Below, piece by piece: positions 18,801-26,534 of a DNA stretch of 64,000 nucleotides. Both the position numbers and the translations under genes were made by a program. This DNA comes from an uncultured Ignavibacteria bacterium. GTDB lineage: Bacteria; Bacteroidota; Ignavibacteria; Kapaibacteriales; UBA2268. Under the pieces are notes generated by a model that was given only the letters and a program-made list of their open reading frames with translations, was not told the DNA's origin and made no database searches. Numbering within the stretch: position 1 is the stretch's first letter; each line of letters starts with the position of its first letter. The stretch is taken from assembly GCA_903862655.1 (NCBI GenBank), contig CAIOZA010000107.1:1-64000 (forward strand), read 5' to 3'.

Positions 18801-19885
18801 TCCTGATGCCATACTATATTGTCAGAGTCGACTCGGTCAATGGTAAATATGCGAATACTCCAGGTGATACTATTAAACTTAAAGCATTATCTGAAGTAAG
18901 AGTCGTTGCTTCTGTAGTTAGTCCTGTAGATTCTTCGGTAGTAAAAGGCTTTAACGGTATTTCAACTCTTGTTATGAATGATGCTGATTATACTATAAAT
19001 GTGTTGGATGTAGATATACCTCCATCAACACATACGATCAATAAAATGGGTGGAGCATTGTCAAGAGGATCGTTCGAAGTTACCAATGGGAATATCAATG
19101 CTAGTTTCTATCTTCCGGAAGACATAAGCTTTATTAACGGAGCCGGAAGACTTTATATTTACGCTAAATCTGATGACAGCCTTTATGCTAACGGAGTTTT
19201 TAGAAAATTCAAACTAGTTGGAGTAGATTCTATCACATTTATTCCTTCTAAACCAAAATTGGATATTTTTCTGGATACACTTGCATTTAATTCAGGAGAT
19301 TATGTTAGTGATAATCCTATCTTGATAGTCCAAGCAAAAGATGATTACGGGATCAATACAACAGGATCTGGCATCGGTCACAGGATGGAAGCATGGATTG
19401 ACGATAATTCGGAAGCACTAGATCTCACATCCAAAGCTCAGGCTCTGCCGGGAAATGGTGGAATAGTTGAAGCCAGACAAACATTGTTCAACCTTAAACC
19501 CGGGATTCACAAAATACGCTCAAGAGTATGGAATGTATTCAATGAATATACGACTGCAGAGACTTATTTTAGAATAGCTGGTACCGGATTTATGATTACA
19601 GATATATTATGTGTCCCCAATCCGATGCGGAACACTACGATAGTCAGATTCCGCCATAACCAGAATCAGCCGTTTAATGCTACATTAAAGATATATGATA
19701 TGACTGGGAACATGGTTAGGCAAATTGATATGAATATAAGTTCCGTCCATACTTCAGAGATTATCTGGGATGGACTGGATATGAATAACAAACAGGTTTC
19801 ATCGGGAGAATACATTGTTTATCTTGATGTAAATGCCTCCGGAGAACGAACTAATGCGACAACTGGCGTAATTGTGATAAAATAA
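15884..19885 (+). CDS. porU: Type IX secretion system sortase PorU (C25 peptidase)
   Basis: PorU is the outer-membrane cysteine transpeptidase that removes the C-terminal sorting domain of T9SS cargo and attaches the cargo to a lipid anchor. The 1333-residue protein has an N-terminal hydrophobic signal, a gingipain-type N-terminal region, and the C25 peptidase core at about residues 600-960. The core shows YLVLWGDGHYDF, the catalytic H845 in NWVGHGNPRVWAHEE and catalytic C880 in NTAATCDFARFD. The C-terminus (about 1240-1333, NPMRNTTIVRF to YIVYLDVNASGE) is a FlgD-like Ig or CTD-type fold. It lies 75 bases upstream of porV, its known functional partner, in a probable operon. Confidence 0.92.
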   Translation: MKADVVKFSCISTLILILFFGTLIATPEDNGFKVIRSDANSLIVSYKPIVERWDTIITADGYLTMLPVIKGSFNKSRIPGSPSLIAINATITVPGESGFYLNSINITGYHQIRGWMTPYPELNPNDWKASEKFTTEPSVYATYPLQANPELVYTGIARDRHVATLELIVARFNSVNQSIEIPNEIIFEVRFEHNNIKINNQPDDTPAFTLNHNESKNWRIATTYKVIAGDKHSKDKTLGISGGNWIKITINKEGIYSIDASSISSIGFEIPKDQIGTIKIFGNGGMELSETVADAAKNILNEQPIIVKTNASGDLSSIIFYALGPQGFAYDGTSFSGWFNHYSDKSYYLLTWGGDLGKRAEPQSSNPGQIVNYPQTYTERILFKEELNCALMGGSGRIWFGGSIFPRSFNNNLNNIDRISDIFYRVSFAQRASDVGEFTVSESGNKISSIRIQPNANEAYLDGRSGVVSGKINGSYIGQDNRSVLNMTYTNPMISSASPFFNWYEIHYTRSFVPVDNQITFWTDANILGGTQYSINNFSGEMVGFDITEPAKPFQITNESVTGGMFVFGVKADSNKPHKYAVSASFMKPELTVTSFGNLREKFANSEVIIITHPQLLNSAEKYQELRKDHKSTIITTDLIYNEFGSGIPDPTAIRDFISFALANWDTKPKYLVLWGDGHYDFKNISTKAVNFIPPYESVEYSDSYSATQSYSSDDYYARARGNDPFIDIMIGRLPVASDEEGLWMVKKLDIYDNSSSEDYWRTMMTLVADDGPTTNGGSDHNTHTLQSEKLANDVIKEYMQIRKIYLPEYPTENIPNGRRKPRVTEDIVSYVNNAGTLTLNWVGHGNPRVWAHEEIFDRDKTIAQFNNLNKLFFNTAATCDFARFDMTDTRSGAEALLLARNGGSIGEFSSTRVVYSYDNAMINEAFHSHLFDRVGSTKRYQDLGEIMFDVKQEKSNSNDVKYNLFGDPLTHLLMPYYIVRVDSVNGKYANTPGDTIKLKALSEVRVVASVVSPVDSSVVKGFNGISTLVMNDADYTINVLDVDIPPSTHTINKMGGALSRGSFEVTNGNINASFYLPEDISFINGAGRLYIYAKSDDSLYANGVFRKFKLVGVDSITFIPSKPKLDIFLDTLAFNSGDYVSDNPILIVQAKDDYGINTTGSGIGHRMEAWIDDNSEALDLTSKAQALPGNGGIVEARQTLFNLKPGIHKIRSRVWNVFNEYTTAETYFRIAGTGFMITDILCVPNPMRNTTIVRFRHNQNQPFNATLKIYDMTGNMVRQIDMNISSVHTSEIIWDGLDMNNKQVSSGEYIVYLDVNASGERTNATTGVIVIK

Positions 19886-19960
19886 TTTTAGCCGGGTTGA
19901 ATTTTTAGCACAAATATTGATAATAAACATTATTTATAATCCTTGTTTTGAGAAATAGAA

Positions 19961-21091
19961 ATGAAAAATTGGAGTAACAAACAGATGAGCATTAAAATCA
20001 GAATGGGCCTTTATTTTGCTTCGATAGCAGTGGCGATGTTCTCATCAATGAATATGTACGGTCAAGCCGGCGGTGCTGCTGTACCATTCCTGACGATTTC
20101 GCCGGACGCACGTTCGAGTGGAATGGGAGAAGTAGGAACAGCTGTAGCTGATGATATCTTTGCAGTTTATTGGAATCCAGCCGGACTTGCATTCCATGAT
20201 TATGTGGACGATGGATCAGATCCAGAGCACAGAATCCCATTTAGGCAGATATCTCTTGCTTTCTCGAAATGGCTCCCACAGTTCAATGCTGATTTATACT
20301 ACAGCTATGGAACTTTTGGGCAATATTTCCCGAGTCTCGATGGTACTCTGGCTTTTAATGCTACATACATGCATCTTGGAGAGTTCACAAGAACTTATGA
20401 GAATGGTAAAGTAGCAGGTACATTCCTTTCCAATGAATTTGCGCTTGGTGTTTCTTATGCTACCATTATTGCTACTGATCTTGGCGTAGGTGTTCAGCTG
20501 AAATACATTCAGTCAAACCTGGCTCCTGCAACAACTGCGGCTGATGTAGCAGGTATTGGCAGAAGTGGTGGATTCGATTTTTCTGTTATGTGGAAACCCC
20601 AGCAATTAAACGTTTTTGGGCTGGATATGGCCGACAACCTTTCTCTTGGACTCAATTTACAGAATATTGGGCCTAAAGTTACTTACAGAAGTGAATCTGA
20701 TCCTTTGCCTACAACACTCAGAATAGGCTCTGCATATACTATTGTTAGGGATGATTATAATGATCTGAAGGTTGCTCTCGACGTATCGAAACTTCTGGTT
20801 TATCGCGACAGTCTTGGTTCGGACGCTCTTCCGGGATCATTGATTTCAGGCTGGAAGAATCCTGGAATGGAAGTTGCCGGTGGTTTAGAATACTGGTATA
20901 GTCAGGTCATAGCATTGAGGGCAGGATATTTCTATGAACCATCGCTTATCGGTGGAAGACAATTCTGGAACTTTGGTGCGAGTGTTCGTTACGATATCTT
21001 CAGAGCAGATTTCAGCTTTATCAATACTATTGAGCAGAATCATCCATTAGCTAACACTATGAGATTCTCACTCATTATTGATTGGAGATAA
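19961..21091 (+). CDS. porV: Type IX secretion system shuttle barrel PorV (LptO)
   Basis: PorV is the outer-membrane barrel that takes cargo from the T9SS translocon to the PorU sortase. The 376-residue protein has a signal peptide (cleavage near YGQAGG), the family signature PFLTISPDARSSGMGEVGTA followed by YWNPAGLAF, and about 14 amphipathic strands ending in RFSLIIDWR. Length and motifs fit PorV rather than a general FadL barrel, and its position directly after porU supports this. A strong terminator follows at 21128. No other T9SS core gene (porK, L, M, N, sov, porP) is present in the window. Confidence 0.92.
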   Translation: MKNWSNKQMSIKIRMGLYFASIAVAMFSSMNMYGQAGGAAVPFLTISPDARSSGMGEVGTAVADDIFAVYWNPAGLAFHDYVDDGSDPEHRIPFRQISLAFSKWLPQFNADLYYSYGTFGQYFPSLDGTLAFNATYMHLGEFTRTYENGKVAGTFLSNEFALGVSYATIIATDLGVGVQLKYIQSNLAPATTAADVAGIGRSGGFDFSVMWKPQQLNVFGLDMADNLSLGLNLQNIGPKVTYRSESDPLPTTLRIGSAYTIVRDDYNDLKVALDVSKLLVYRDSLGSDALPGSLISGWKNPGMEVAGGLEYWYSQVIALRAGYFYEPSLIGGRQFWNFGASVRYDIFRADFSFINTIEQNHPLANTMRFSLIIDWR

Positions 21092-21127
21092 TTCAAATAA
21101 ATATTAATTAATATGATAAGATTTATA

Positions 21128-21156
21128 AATGACTGCTTTGAGCAGTCATTTTTTTT
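21128..21156 (+). terminator. Rho-independent terminator of the porU-porV operon
   Basis: A perfect 10-base-pair stem (21128-21137 with 21141-21150, three-base loop) is followed by a run of Ts to 21156. Confidence 0.92.
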
Positions 21157-21221
21157 AAAGTTAATATAACTCCTACCGATAATGATTTAAAAGGAAGTAA
21201 TTATTAATCATAGGAGTTAAA

Positions 21222-21926
21222 ATGAGAGAAAAAATTAGAATTTTTATTGTCGCTACAGTATTGGTATCGATGATTGCCGTCTTTTCGAATATTACAAGTG
21301 CAGAAAACCCGCCTCTGGGCAAACAGTCAAGTCATAAAGCCGAAACTGACAACACTCTTTCCGATGGAAATAAGAGATTTGTTCAGAACAAGAATATGAA
21401 ATATGATTTCCCAAAAGAAAGAGAAGAGCTATCTAAAGGGCAGCATCCGAGTACAATCATTGTAACATGTTCGGATTCCCGCGTAGCACCTGAATATATA
21501 TTCGATCAGGGGCTGGGAAGTTTATTTGTTGTTAGGGTTGCCGGTAATGTGATCGATGATGTGGCTTTAGGCTCGATAGAGTATGCTGCTGAGCACCTTC
21601 ATGCTAAAAACCTGTTCATATTAGGTCATAGCTCCTGCGGTGCTGTAACGGCAGCTTTGAGCGGTAAAACTGAATCTCCCTATATTAATGCGATTTTGGA
21701 ACTTATCGAGCCATCAGTTATGAGAGTAAAATCTCAGAAAGTGAATAAGAATGAGGTTCTCGATGAAACAATTAAAGACAATGTTATAGAGCAGATTCAG
21801 AGAGCAATGAAGAGTAAAATTGTAAAGGAATTGTTTGAGAAAAAGGAGCTAACAATTTCTGGAGGGGTTTATAGCCTAAAGACAGGTAAAGTTGAAGTAG
21901 TCTTCAATCTTGACAAATTGGATTAG
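21222..21926 (+). CDS. Exported beta-class carbonic anhydrase
   Basis: It interconverts CO2 and bicarbonate. The 234-residue protein has an N-terminal signal peptide (hydrophobic residues 7-22, cleavage near TSAEN), so it acts in the periplasm, which is less common for this class. The zinc and catalytic residues are visible: C83, D85 and R87 in TCSDSR, and H136 and C139 in GHSSCGAV. The rest follows the family (DQGLGSLFVVRVAGN, ALGSIEYAAEHL). An AGGAG ribosome binding site fixes the start. It is flanked by terminators at 21128 and 21965, so it is probably a single-gene unit. Confidence 0.95.
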   Translation: MREKIRIFIVATVLVSMIAVFSNITSAENPPLGKQSSHKAETDNTLSDGNKRFVQNKNMKYDFPKEREELSKGQHPSTIIVTCSDSRVAPEYIFDQGLGSLFVVRVAGNVIDDVALGSIEYAAEHLHAKNLFILGHSSCGAVTAALSGKTESPYINAILELIEPSVMRVKSQKVNKNEVLDETIKDNVIEQIQRAMKSKIVKELFEKKELTISGGVYSLKTGKVEVVFNLDKLD

Positions 21927-21964
21927 ATGATCCAAATTGAACTTAATTCCTTCTACCATTGTAT

Positions 21965-21994
21965 GGGCGGTGTATTTGATCCGCCCTTTTTTTT
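21965..21994 (+). terminator. Rho-independent terminator of the carbonic anhydrase gene
   Basis: GGGCGG (21965-21970) pairs with CCGCCC (21981-21986), followed by eight Ts. Confidence 0.9.
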
Positions 21995-22349
21995 GAAAAG
22001 AAAATTATTAAAACTATGTGAAAATATAATAAGAGAAATTAGGTAATATGTGCATGACACATGATTTAAAAGTGTATTTTATACATTAAAAACATAAGAT
22101 AATAGTCTTATTGTAAGATTCAAAACAATTTAAATTTTCATTTTTAAAATGTTTTTTTTTTGCTTTTGTAACAAAACTCAAACAAAAACATTGTTACCTT
22201 TAAGTCACGATAATAATTAAATTAATACAGACTAAAAATTTATTTGTTCATCAATTTGATTAGAATAATAATTCAATCAAGGGACAATATTTGAAACGTT
22301 ACTTTACCCGTACTCGATAATTATTTTATCCAAAAATAGATCAAGCACA
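21995..22349. other. Promoter-bearing intergenic region of the redox operon
   Basis: A very AT-rich gap with no ORF. A sequence near 22194 (TACCTTTA) resembles the Bacteroidota -7 box TAnnTTTG, but the upstream TTTTG lies further away than the usual spacing, so I do not mark a promoter. Nothing else is recognisable. Confidence 0.35.
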
Positions 22350-23603
22350 ATGAGAAGAAAAATCTTAGCGATAATGACTGCTGTGTTAATCATTTCAGCA
22401 TTTTATGTCATTAATCTCCATTCCAGACCGGAATATACACTGGTTACCGGTAACAACTGCGCCAACTGCCACATGAATCCTCAAGGAGGCGGTCAACGCA
22501 CCTACGATGGAAGGTATTTCAGAAATCAGACAAGTTTAATCGGCAAAAAATTGAGTTTTTTCAAGAATTGGAACGAAGGAGAAAGTTCTTTAGATCAATA
22601 CATGTTATGGGGTTTCGATTATCGTATGCAGGATGCTATGCTCGGTAGCGAAAGAAGACTGTTCTCTATGCAGTTTACTCCATACGTGTCAATTATGCCT
22701 ACTAACTGGATGACATTATCGCTTCAGTACAATTTAATAGGAGTTTTGCACGATGCATTTAAAAATGATCCGACAATGAGTAAATTCTATATAGGTTTAT
22801 ACCCGGGTCAGAAAGGACTCCAGACAAGCGTAAGTTTCAAGCCATCAAAGGAATTGCCTACATTGAAAGTTGGATATTTCCAACCTGCAATCGGAATGAG
22901 ATATGATGATCATACTATGCTGAACAGGCAAATTAATTATACTTTCCCACCGATTTTACCACCTGACAATTCAGAGCTTGGTGCAGAAGTTAATTATGAT
23001 TATGGTCTCGATCTGCAGCTGACAGGCGGAGTATATGGTGCAAAGTCAATGTCGGAAATCATTTTTACGTATTACGACAAATTATTTATAAGACATGATG
23101 TACCTATTGTCGGAACAGGTAGCACAAGTTATCTTGGAAAAGTTGTGTATTCTCCTCGATTTGCTGAGAACTTCGTAAATACATTTGTTGGTGCGAGTTA
23201 CTTAGTTAATAGTGATTACTCACTGATGAATGCTTTTGTAGGTGTTGGACTGACTGATTATGTATCTTTATCGGGAGAGTATGTAATCTCTAACAAGAAA
23301 GATTTCAAGAAATCGAATGTTATTATGGCACAATTGCTATATCAGCCTGTTACAGCGGTTAACGTTTTTGTGAGATATGAGAATTCCGTTACTCAGGATC
23401 ATGCAATACCATCCGAAACCAACAATCCTGCTTATAGTGAGTTCACAAACGAAAAGATAGTGCTTGGTCTGGGAGTATTTGTCATTCCCAATCTTGAATT
23501 AAAACCGGAATACCGAATGCTGAGTTATAAAAATACAGCCGGCCCTAACTATGTTATGGATCCCTCGAACGAGTGGGCTTTACAATTGCATCTATACTAT
23601 TAA
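22350..23603 (+). CDS. Monoheme cytochrome-porin fusion, Cyc2-like architecture
   Basis: The 417-residue protein has a signal peptide (hydrophobic residues 5-22), then one c-type heme site, C37-A-N-C-H41, within TGNNCANCHMNPQGGG. The remaining ~350 residues are alternating amphipathic strands with aromatic girdles and a C-terminal ...WALQLHLYY, as in outer-membrane barrels. A heme plug followed by a porin in one chain is the architecture of Cyc2, an outer-membrane electron conduit of iron oxidisers. The Cyc2 N-terminal signature itself is not clearly matched, so this is a similarity of plan only. It leads a tight four-gene operon with a YceI-like protein and a Rieske protein, which supports an electron-transfer role. 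An alternative is a porin with a structural heme. Confidence 0.7.
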   Translation: MRRKILAIMTAVLIISAFYVINLHSRPEYTLVTGNNCANCHMNPQGGGQRTYDGRYFRNQTSLIGKKLSFFKNWNEGESSLDQYMLWGFDYRMQDAMLGSERRLFSMQFTPYVSIMPTNWMTLSLQYNLIGVLHDAFKNDPTMSKFYIGLYPGQKGLQTSVSFKPSKELPTLKVGYFQPAIGMRYDDHTMLNRQINYTFPPILPPDNSELGAEVNYDYGLDLQLTGGVYGAKSMSEIIFTYYDKLFIRHDVPIVGTGSTSYLGKVVYSPRFAENFVNTFVGASYLVNSDYSLMNAFVGVGLTDYVSLSGEYVISNKKDFKKSNVIMAQLLYQPVTAVNVFVRYENSVTQDHAIPSETNNPAYSEFTNEKIVLGLGVFVIPNLELKPEYRMLSYKNTAGPNYVMDPSNEWALQLHLYY

Positions 23604-23615
23604 GGAGATATGATT

Positions 23616-23945
23616 ATGAAATGGAAAGTATTAGCTGTTATTTGTCTTGTTATGATCATCCCATTACTTGGTGTATGGCTTCATGACTCAAATGACTATG
23701 GATCGAAGCTGTTCTTCAGCAAGGAGAAAAAAGAGATAACAACAACTGTAAAAGATGATCTCTTTGGCGGTAATGTTTCAAAATCTGAATGGAAAGAAGG
23801 ATTCTGGCTTGGACTTCTTCCACCGACCGATAAACTTTCTTACAGAATAATGCTCGGAGTGGTGCCACTTGGCTCCACGTTATTAGGGTTAGGTGCTATT
23901 TGCTTATTTATAGATTACAGAAAAAAAATTACAAATAAAAAATAA
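23616..23945 (+). CDS. Small membrane protein with two terminal helices
   Basis: The product is about 109 residues, with a membrane segment at the N-terminus (WKVLAVICLVMIIPLLGVWL) and one near the C-terminus (GVVPLGSTLLGLGAICLFI). A soluble loop of about 60 residues between them must face the periplasm if both ends are cytoplasmic. The ATG at 23616 is chosen over 23610 because the AAGGAG site is properly spaced from the former. It starts 12 bases after the cytochrome-porin gene and ends 11 bases before the YceI gene, so it belongs to this operon. I recognise no family; it could link the periplasmic and inner-membrane parts of the redox chain. Confidence 0.65.
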   Translation: MKWKVLAVICLVMIIPLLGVWLHDSNDYGSKLFFSKEKKEITTTVKDDLFGGNVSKSEWKEGFWLGLLPPTDKLSYRIMLGVVPLGSTLLGLGAICLFIDYRKKITNKK

Positions 23946-23956
23946 AGGGTATTTCG

Positions 23957-24625
23957 ATGAAAAATTTACTTAGAATAAGCCTGTTAATGTTTCTGATAAC
24001 CGCATTTCTTGTCAATAGTTCTTATTCAACAGATCTGAAGTTAGGCGTATCAGGCAAAAAGCAATTTAAAACAAACAAGGCAGTCGGGCCTCTGGAACTG
24101 AAATTTGTAAGCACAGCTCCACTCGAAGAAATAAGAGGATCCGTTAGTGATAAGAACATCCAAAGCACAGTTTATCTTGATCCTGCTAATCTTGAAGGAA
24201 TAAACGGTAAAGTCAGCTATCAGACAAAAAATCTCGAAACAGGTCTTAAGACCAGGGACGAACATCTAAAAAGTGACGAATGGCTCGATGCCGATAAATA
24301 TCCGGAAATATTCTTTGAAGTCAAGGGAATGAAAGATATTAAAATCATTAGTTCTGATGGCGGTAAGGCTACTATAGAAGCCACAGTTATGGGCATTTAC
24401 AGCATGCATGGAAAAACAAAATCAATCACAGTCCCAATCAAACTTATTTATATCAAGGAATCAGAAAGCTCAAAGAAGAGAGCATCCGGTGACTTTCTTT
24501 CAGTTGAGGGTAAGTTCCAGATTGCACTCAAGGATTTTGAGGTCGGTGGGAAGATGTCGACGGTAGGAAGCAAAGTTGGCGAAAAGATTGATATTAATTT
24601 TAGATTATTCTATAACATACAATAA
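23957..24625 (+). CDS. YceI-family periplasmic protein
   Basis: The 222-residue protein has a signal peptide (cleavage near NSSYSTD) and a YceI-like lipocalin-type fold: AVGPLELKFVSTAPLEEIRG at the start, then TRDEHLKSDEWLDADKYPEIFF and MGIYSMHGKTKSITVP. YceI proteins bind polyisoprenoids such as quinones. Its place between a membrane protein and a Rieske protein suggests handling of an isoprenoid quinone or a related lipid in the periplasm, though this is inference. Confidence 0.88.
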   Translation: MKNLLRISLLMFLITAFLVNSSYSTDLKLGVSGKKQFKTNKAVGPLELKFVSTAPLEEIRGSVSDKNIQSTVYLDPANLEGINGKVSYQTKNLETGLKTRDEHLKSDEWLDADKYPEIFFEVKGMKDIKIISSDGGKATIEATVMGIYSMHGKTKSITVPIKLIYIKESESSKKRASGDFLSVEGKFQIALKDFEVGGKMSTVGSKVGEKIDINFRLFYNIQ

Positions 24626-24645
24626 AGATAATGAAAGGTGCTAAT

Positions 24646-25101
24646 ATGGCTGAGGAAATTAAAAATAACAGGCGCGAGTTCCTGAAAAAAAGTGGTATGG
24701 TTGTTGGATTTGGGCTTATGTTACCAGTTTTACCGTCGTTCTTGAGTTCTTGCAGTTCTAATTCTACTGGACCAACAGAGATAACTGTTAAAATTTCCGA
24801 TTATCCTGGATTGAGCGTTAATGGCACTCCTGTCTTTGTTTCACAATCAGGTTTTAACTCAGGTTCACCGGTAATAGTTACAAGAGTATCATCGAGCGTA
24901 TTTACTATATATTCTGCTAAGTGTACTCATGAAGGTGCTACAGTTAATTTGCCATCTGGCAGTACTATCAGGTGCTCCCAACATGGCGCAGTATTCTCCG
25001 CGGCAGATGGCTCTGTAATTAGCGGACCGGCTAACTCACCATTACAGAAATTTAATGGCACTTATGATTCTGTGAATAATACACTATTGATAAGCGTTTA
25101 G
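24646..25101 (+). CDS. Tat-exported Rieske [2Fe-2S] lipoprotein
   Basis: The 151-residue protein starts with a twin-arginine signal (NNRREFLKKSG) followed by a hydrophobic stretch and a lipobox-like LSSC, so it is probably folded with its cluster, exported by Tat and then lipidated. The Rieske ligands are visible: KCTHEG (C and H) and RCSQHG (C and H), followed by the loop GPANSPLQKF typical of the family. The ATG at 24646 is preferred to 24631 because GAAAGG lies at ribosome-binding distance before it. No cytochrome b partner is adjacent, so it is not part of a bc1 complex here. It closes the redox operon. Confidence 0.9.
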   Translation: MAEEIKNNRREFLKKSGMVVGFGLMLPVLPSFLSSCSSNSTGPTEITVKISDYPGLSVNGTPVFVSQSGFNSGSPVIVTRVSSSVFTIYSAKCTHEGATVNLPSGSTIRCSQHGAVFSAADGSVISGPANSPLQKFNGTYDSVNNTLLISV

Positions 25102-25274
25102 GAAAACACAAGAAATTGAATTAAAGGCTGTCTCACAAGGGTAGCTTTTTTTGTTGTGAGTCTCTGAGTAAAATGAAGAGCGTTAGGCTCTCTGCGAAGT
25201 GAATCTTTTTAACGAGTCATCCCTGTCTGGGCAGGTATGAAAGAGCAGAACAGCGATTTGTCTGTCATGGCTTT

Positions 25275-25679
25275 TTACTTATACCCCACGATGTACCAGT
25301 CGTCTTTGATTTTCTTGGTGTCGAAGTGCATTTTGCGGGTATAGTCAATTTGCATAAAGACACTGCACAAATTTTCATCGAGAGTGTCAGTTTTGTAAGA
25401 AGTGATGCTCTTTTTGCCGATTATTCGGCTGAGCCTCGACAAATCATCATTCAATTCCACTTTCTCTATTGCAAGATATGTATCGCCGGATGGTCGGAGA
25501 AACAGATGTGATGCATCGTTTATTTTATTGCTGTCGAGTTTCGCTTTAAAGAGGAAAACTGTACCGATAGGCGACTTTTGGCTAACTTCTATCGAAGGGG
25601 CACGTTTAGTGCCTATCTCAATCAGCTCACAGCCGGTCAAGTAGAGAATGCAGATGCAATAGATAGAGTACTTTTTCAT
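25275..25679 (-). CDS. Small lipoprotein of unknown function
   Basis: The 134-residue protein has a lipoprotein signal ending LTGC (Cys17), then a mixed alpha/beta domain with no motif I recognise; it ends IKDDWYIVGYK, a pattern seen in NTF2/DUF4878-type small folds. Its start overlaps the stop of the upstream alpha/beta hydrolase gene by four bases (ATGA), so the two are translationally coupled. The 170 bases downstream (25102-25274) hold a CTCACAA/TTGTGAG hairpin at 25132-25160 and no gene. Confidence 0.7.
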   Translation of the reverse strand: MKKYSIYCICILYLTGCELIEIGTKRAPSIEVSQKSPIGTVFLFKAKLDSNKINDASHLFLRPSGDTYLAIEKVELNDDLSRLSRIIGKKSITSYKTDTLDENLCSVFMQIDYTRKMHFDTKKIKDDWYIVGYK

Positions 25680-26524
25680 TGAATTTCAAAAAAGGTTGCA
25701 GTTTTGGATATTATCGAATTTAGAACATCCCCCGCTGATATAAACGGATGATTAATGCCAAACGTGTGTCCGGTTCGTTCAATTATTTCAATTTTTTTAT
25801 TTTTATGCTGAATAGCATCAAAAAGGGTTTCACTTTCTTTAGCTAATACTGTCATATCCTGCTTGCCATGGAGGAAAATCGCTGGCATTGTGAGCATTGA
25901 TGAGGCTTTTATCAGATCGAAATTGTCATTATTTTCGATGTCATCTATGTAGCTTTTCTTAATATATAATTCGCGTTTGCTCTGAGCATCTGTAAAAGTA
26001 AACTTACCCTCATTTATCCAAAGTTCTTTTTGCCGTGCTGAAACTCTAATAAATCTCGCAATGGGAGCCCAAAGAGCCAATCCATTGATGCCTTCAATTC
26101 TCGATGCAACAATGATTGCTATAGCTCCGCCTCTGGAATGACCAATAATAAAAATCCGTCCATCCCAATGTGATGAAAGATCGATTTCTTCGATGCTGTT
26201 GAGTTTGATAGAAGTTATTACATTAATCACATCTTCAATCTGTTGAGTCACAGTTCCGTTTGAGAATTCTTCTACTTTATCAATGAAATCAGATCCGGGG
26301 GTAACACCGCAATGGCTGAAGCTGATATTGACTGAAATATATTCCGCTGTTGCCATTTGCTCGGAAACATAAGGGAAGAAGCCCCAATCTTTCCATGACT
26401 TAAAACCATGGAGAATCAAAACGATGGGATATCTGCCGGCTTCTGAAGGCTGGCGGATATCCCCGTAGATTATAGTGTTGTCTGTATTTATAAGCTGAAA
26501 ACTATGATGCTCGTATGCTGACAT
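25676..26524 (-). CDS. Alpha/beta hydrolase (esterase/peptidase type)
   Basis: The 282-residue cytoplasmic protein shows an alpha/beta-hydrolase core: oxyanion strand YPIVLILHGFKSWKDWG, nucleophile elbow IIGHSRGG with S130, and a late acid/histidine pair in FLHGKQDMTVL and RTGHTFG. It has no signal peptide. The substrate is not evident; relatives are annotated as dienelactone hydrolase or serine aminopeptidase. It is 10 bases downstream of the M28 peptidase gene in a minus-strand operon and overlaps the following lipoprotein gene. Confidence 0.88.
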   Translation of the reverse strand: MSAYEHHSFQLINTDNTIIYGDIRQPSEAGRYPIVLILHGFKSWKDWGFFPYVSEQMATAEYISVNISFSHCGVTPGSDFIDKVEEFSNGTVTQQIEDVINVITSIKLNSIEEIDLSSHWDGRIFIIGHSRGGAIAIIVASRIEGINGLALWAPIARFIRVSARQKELWINEGKFTFTDAQSKRELYIKKSYIDDIENNDNFDLIKASSMLTMPAIFLHGKQDMTVLAKESETLFDAIQHKNKKIEIIERTGHTFGINHPFISAGDVLNSIISKTATFFEIQ

Positions 26525-26534
26525 TTTTTAAGAC

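Noticed and set aside
22190-22202. Bacteroidota-type promoter before the redox operon
   Set aside because: The -7-like box is present but no TTTG element lies at the accepted distance.
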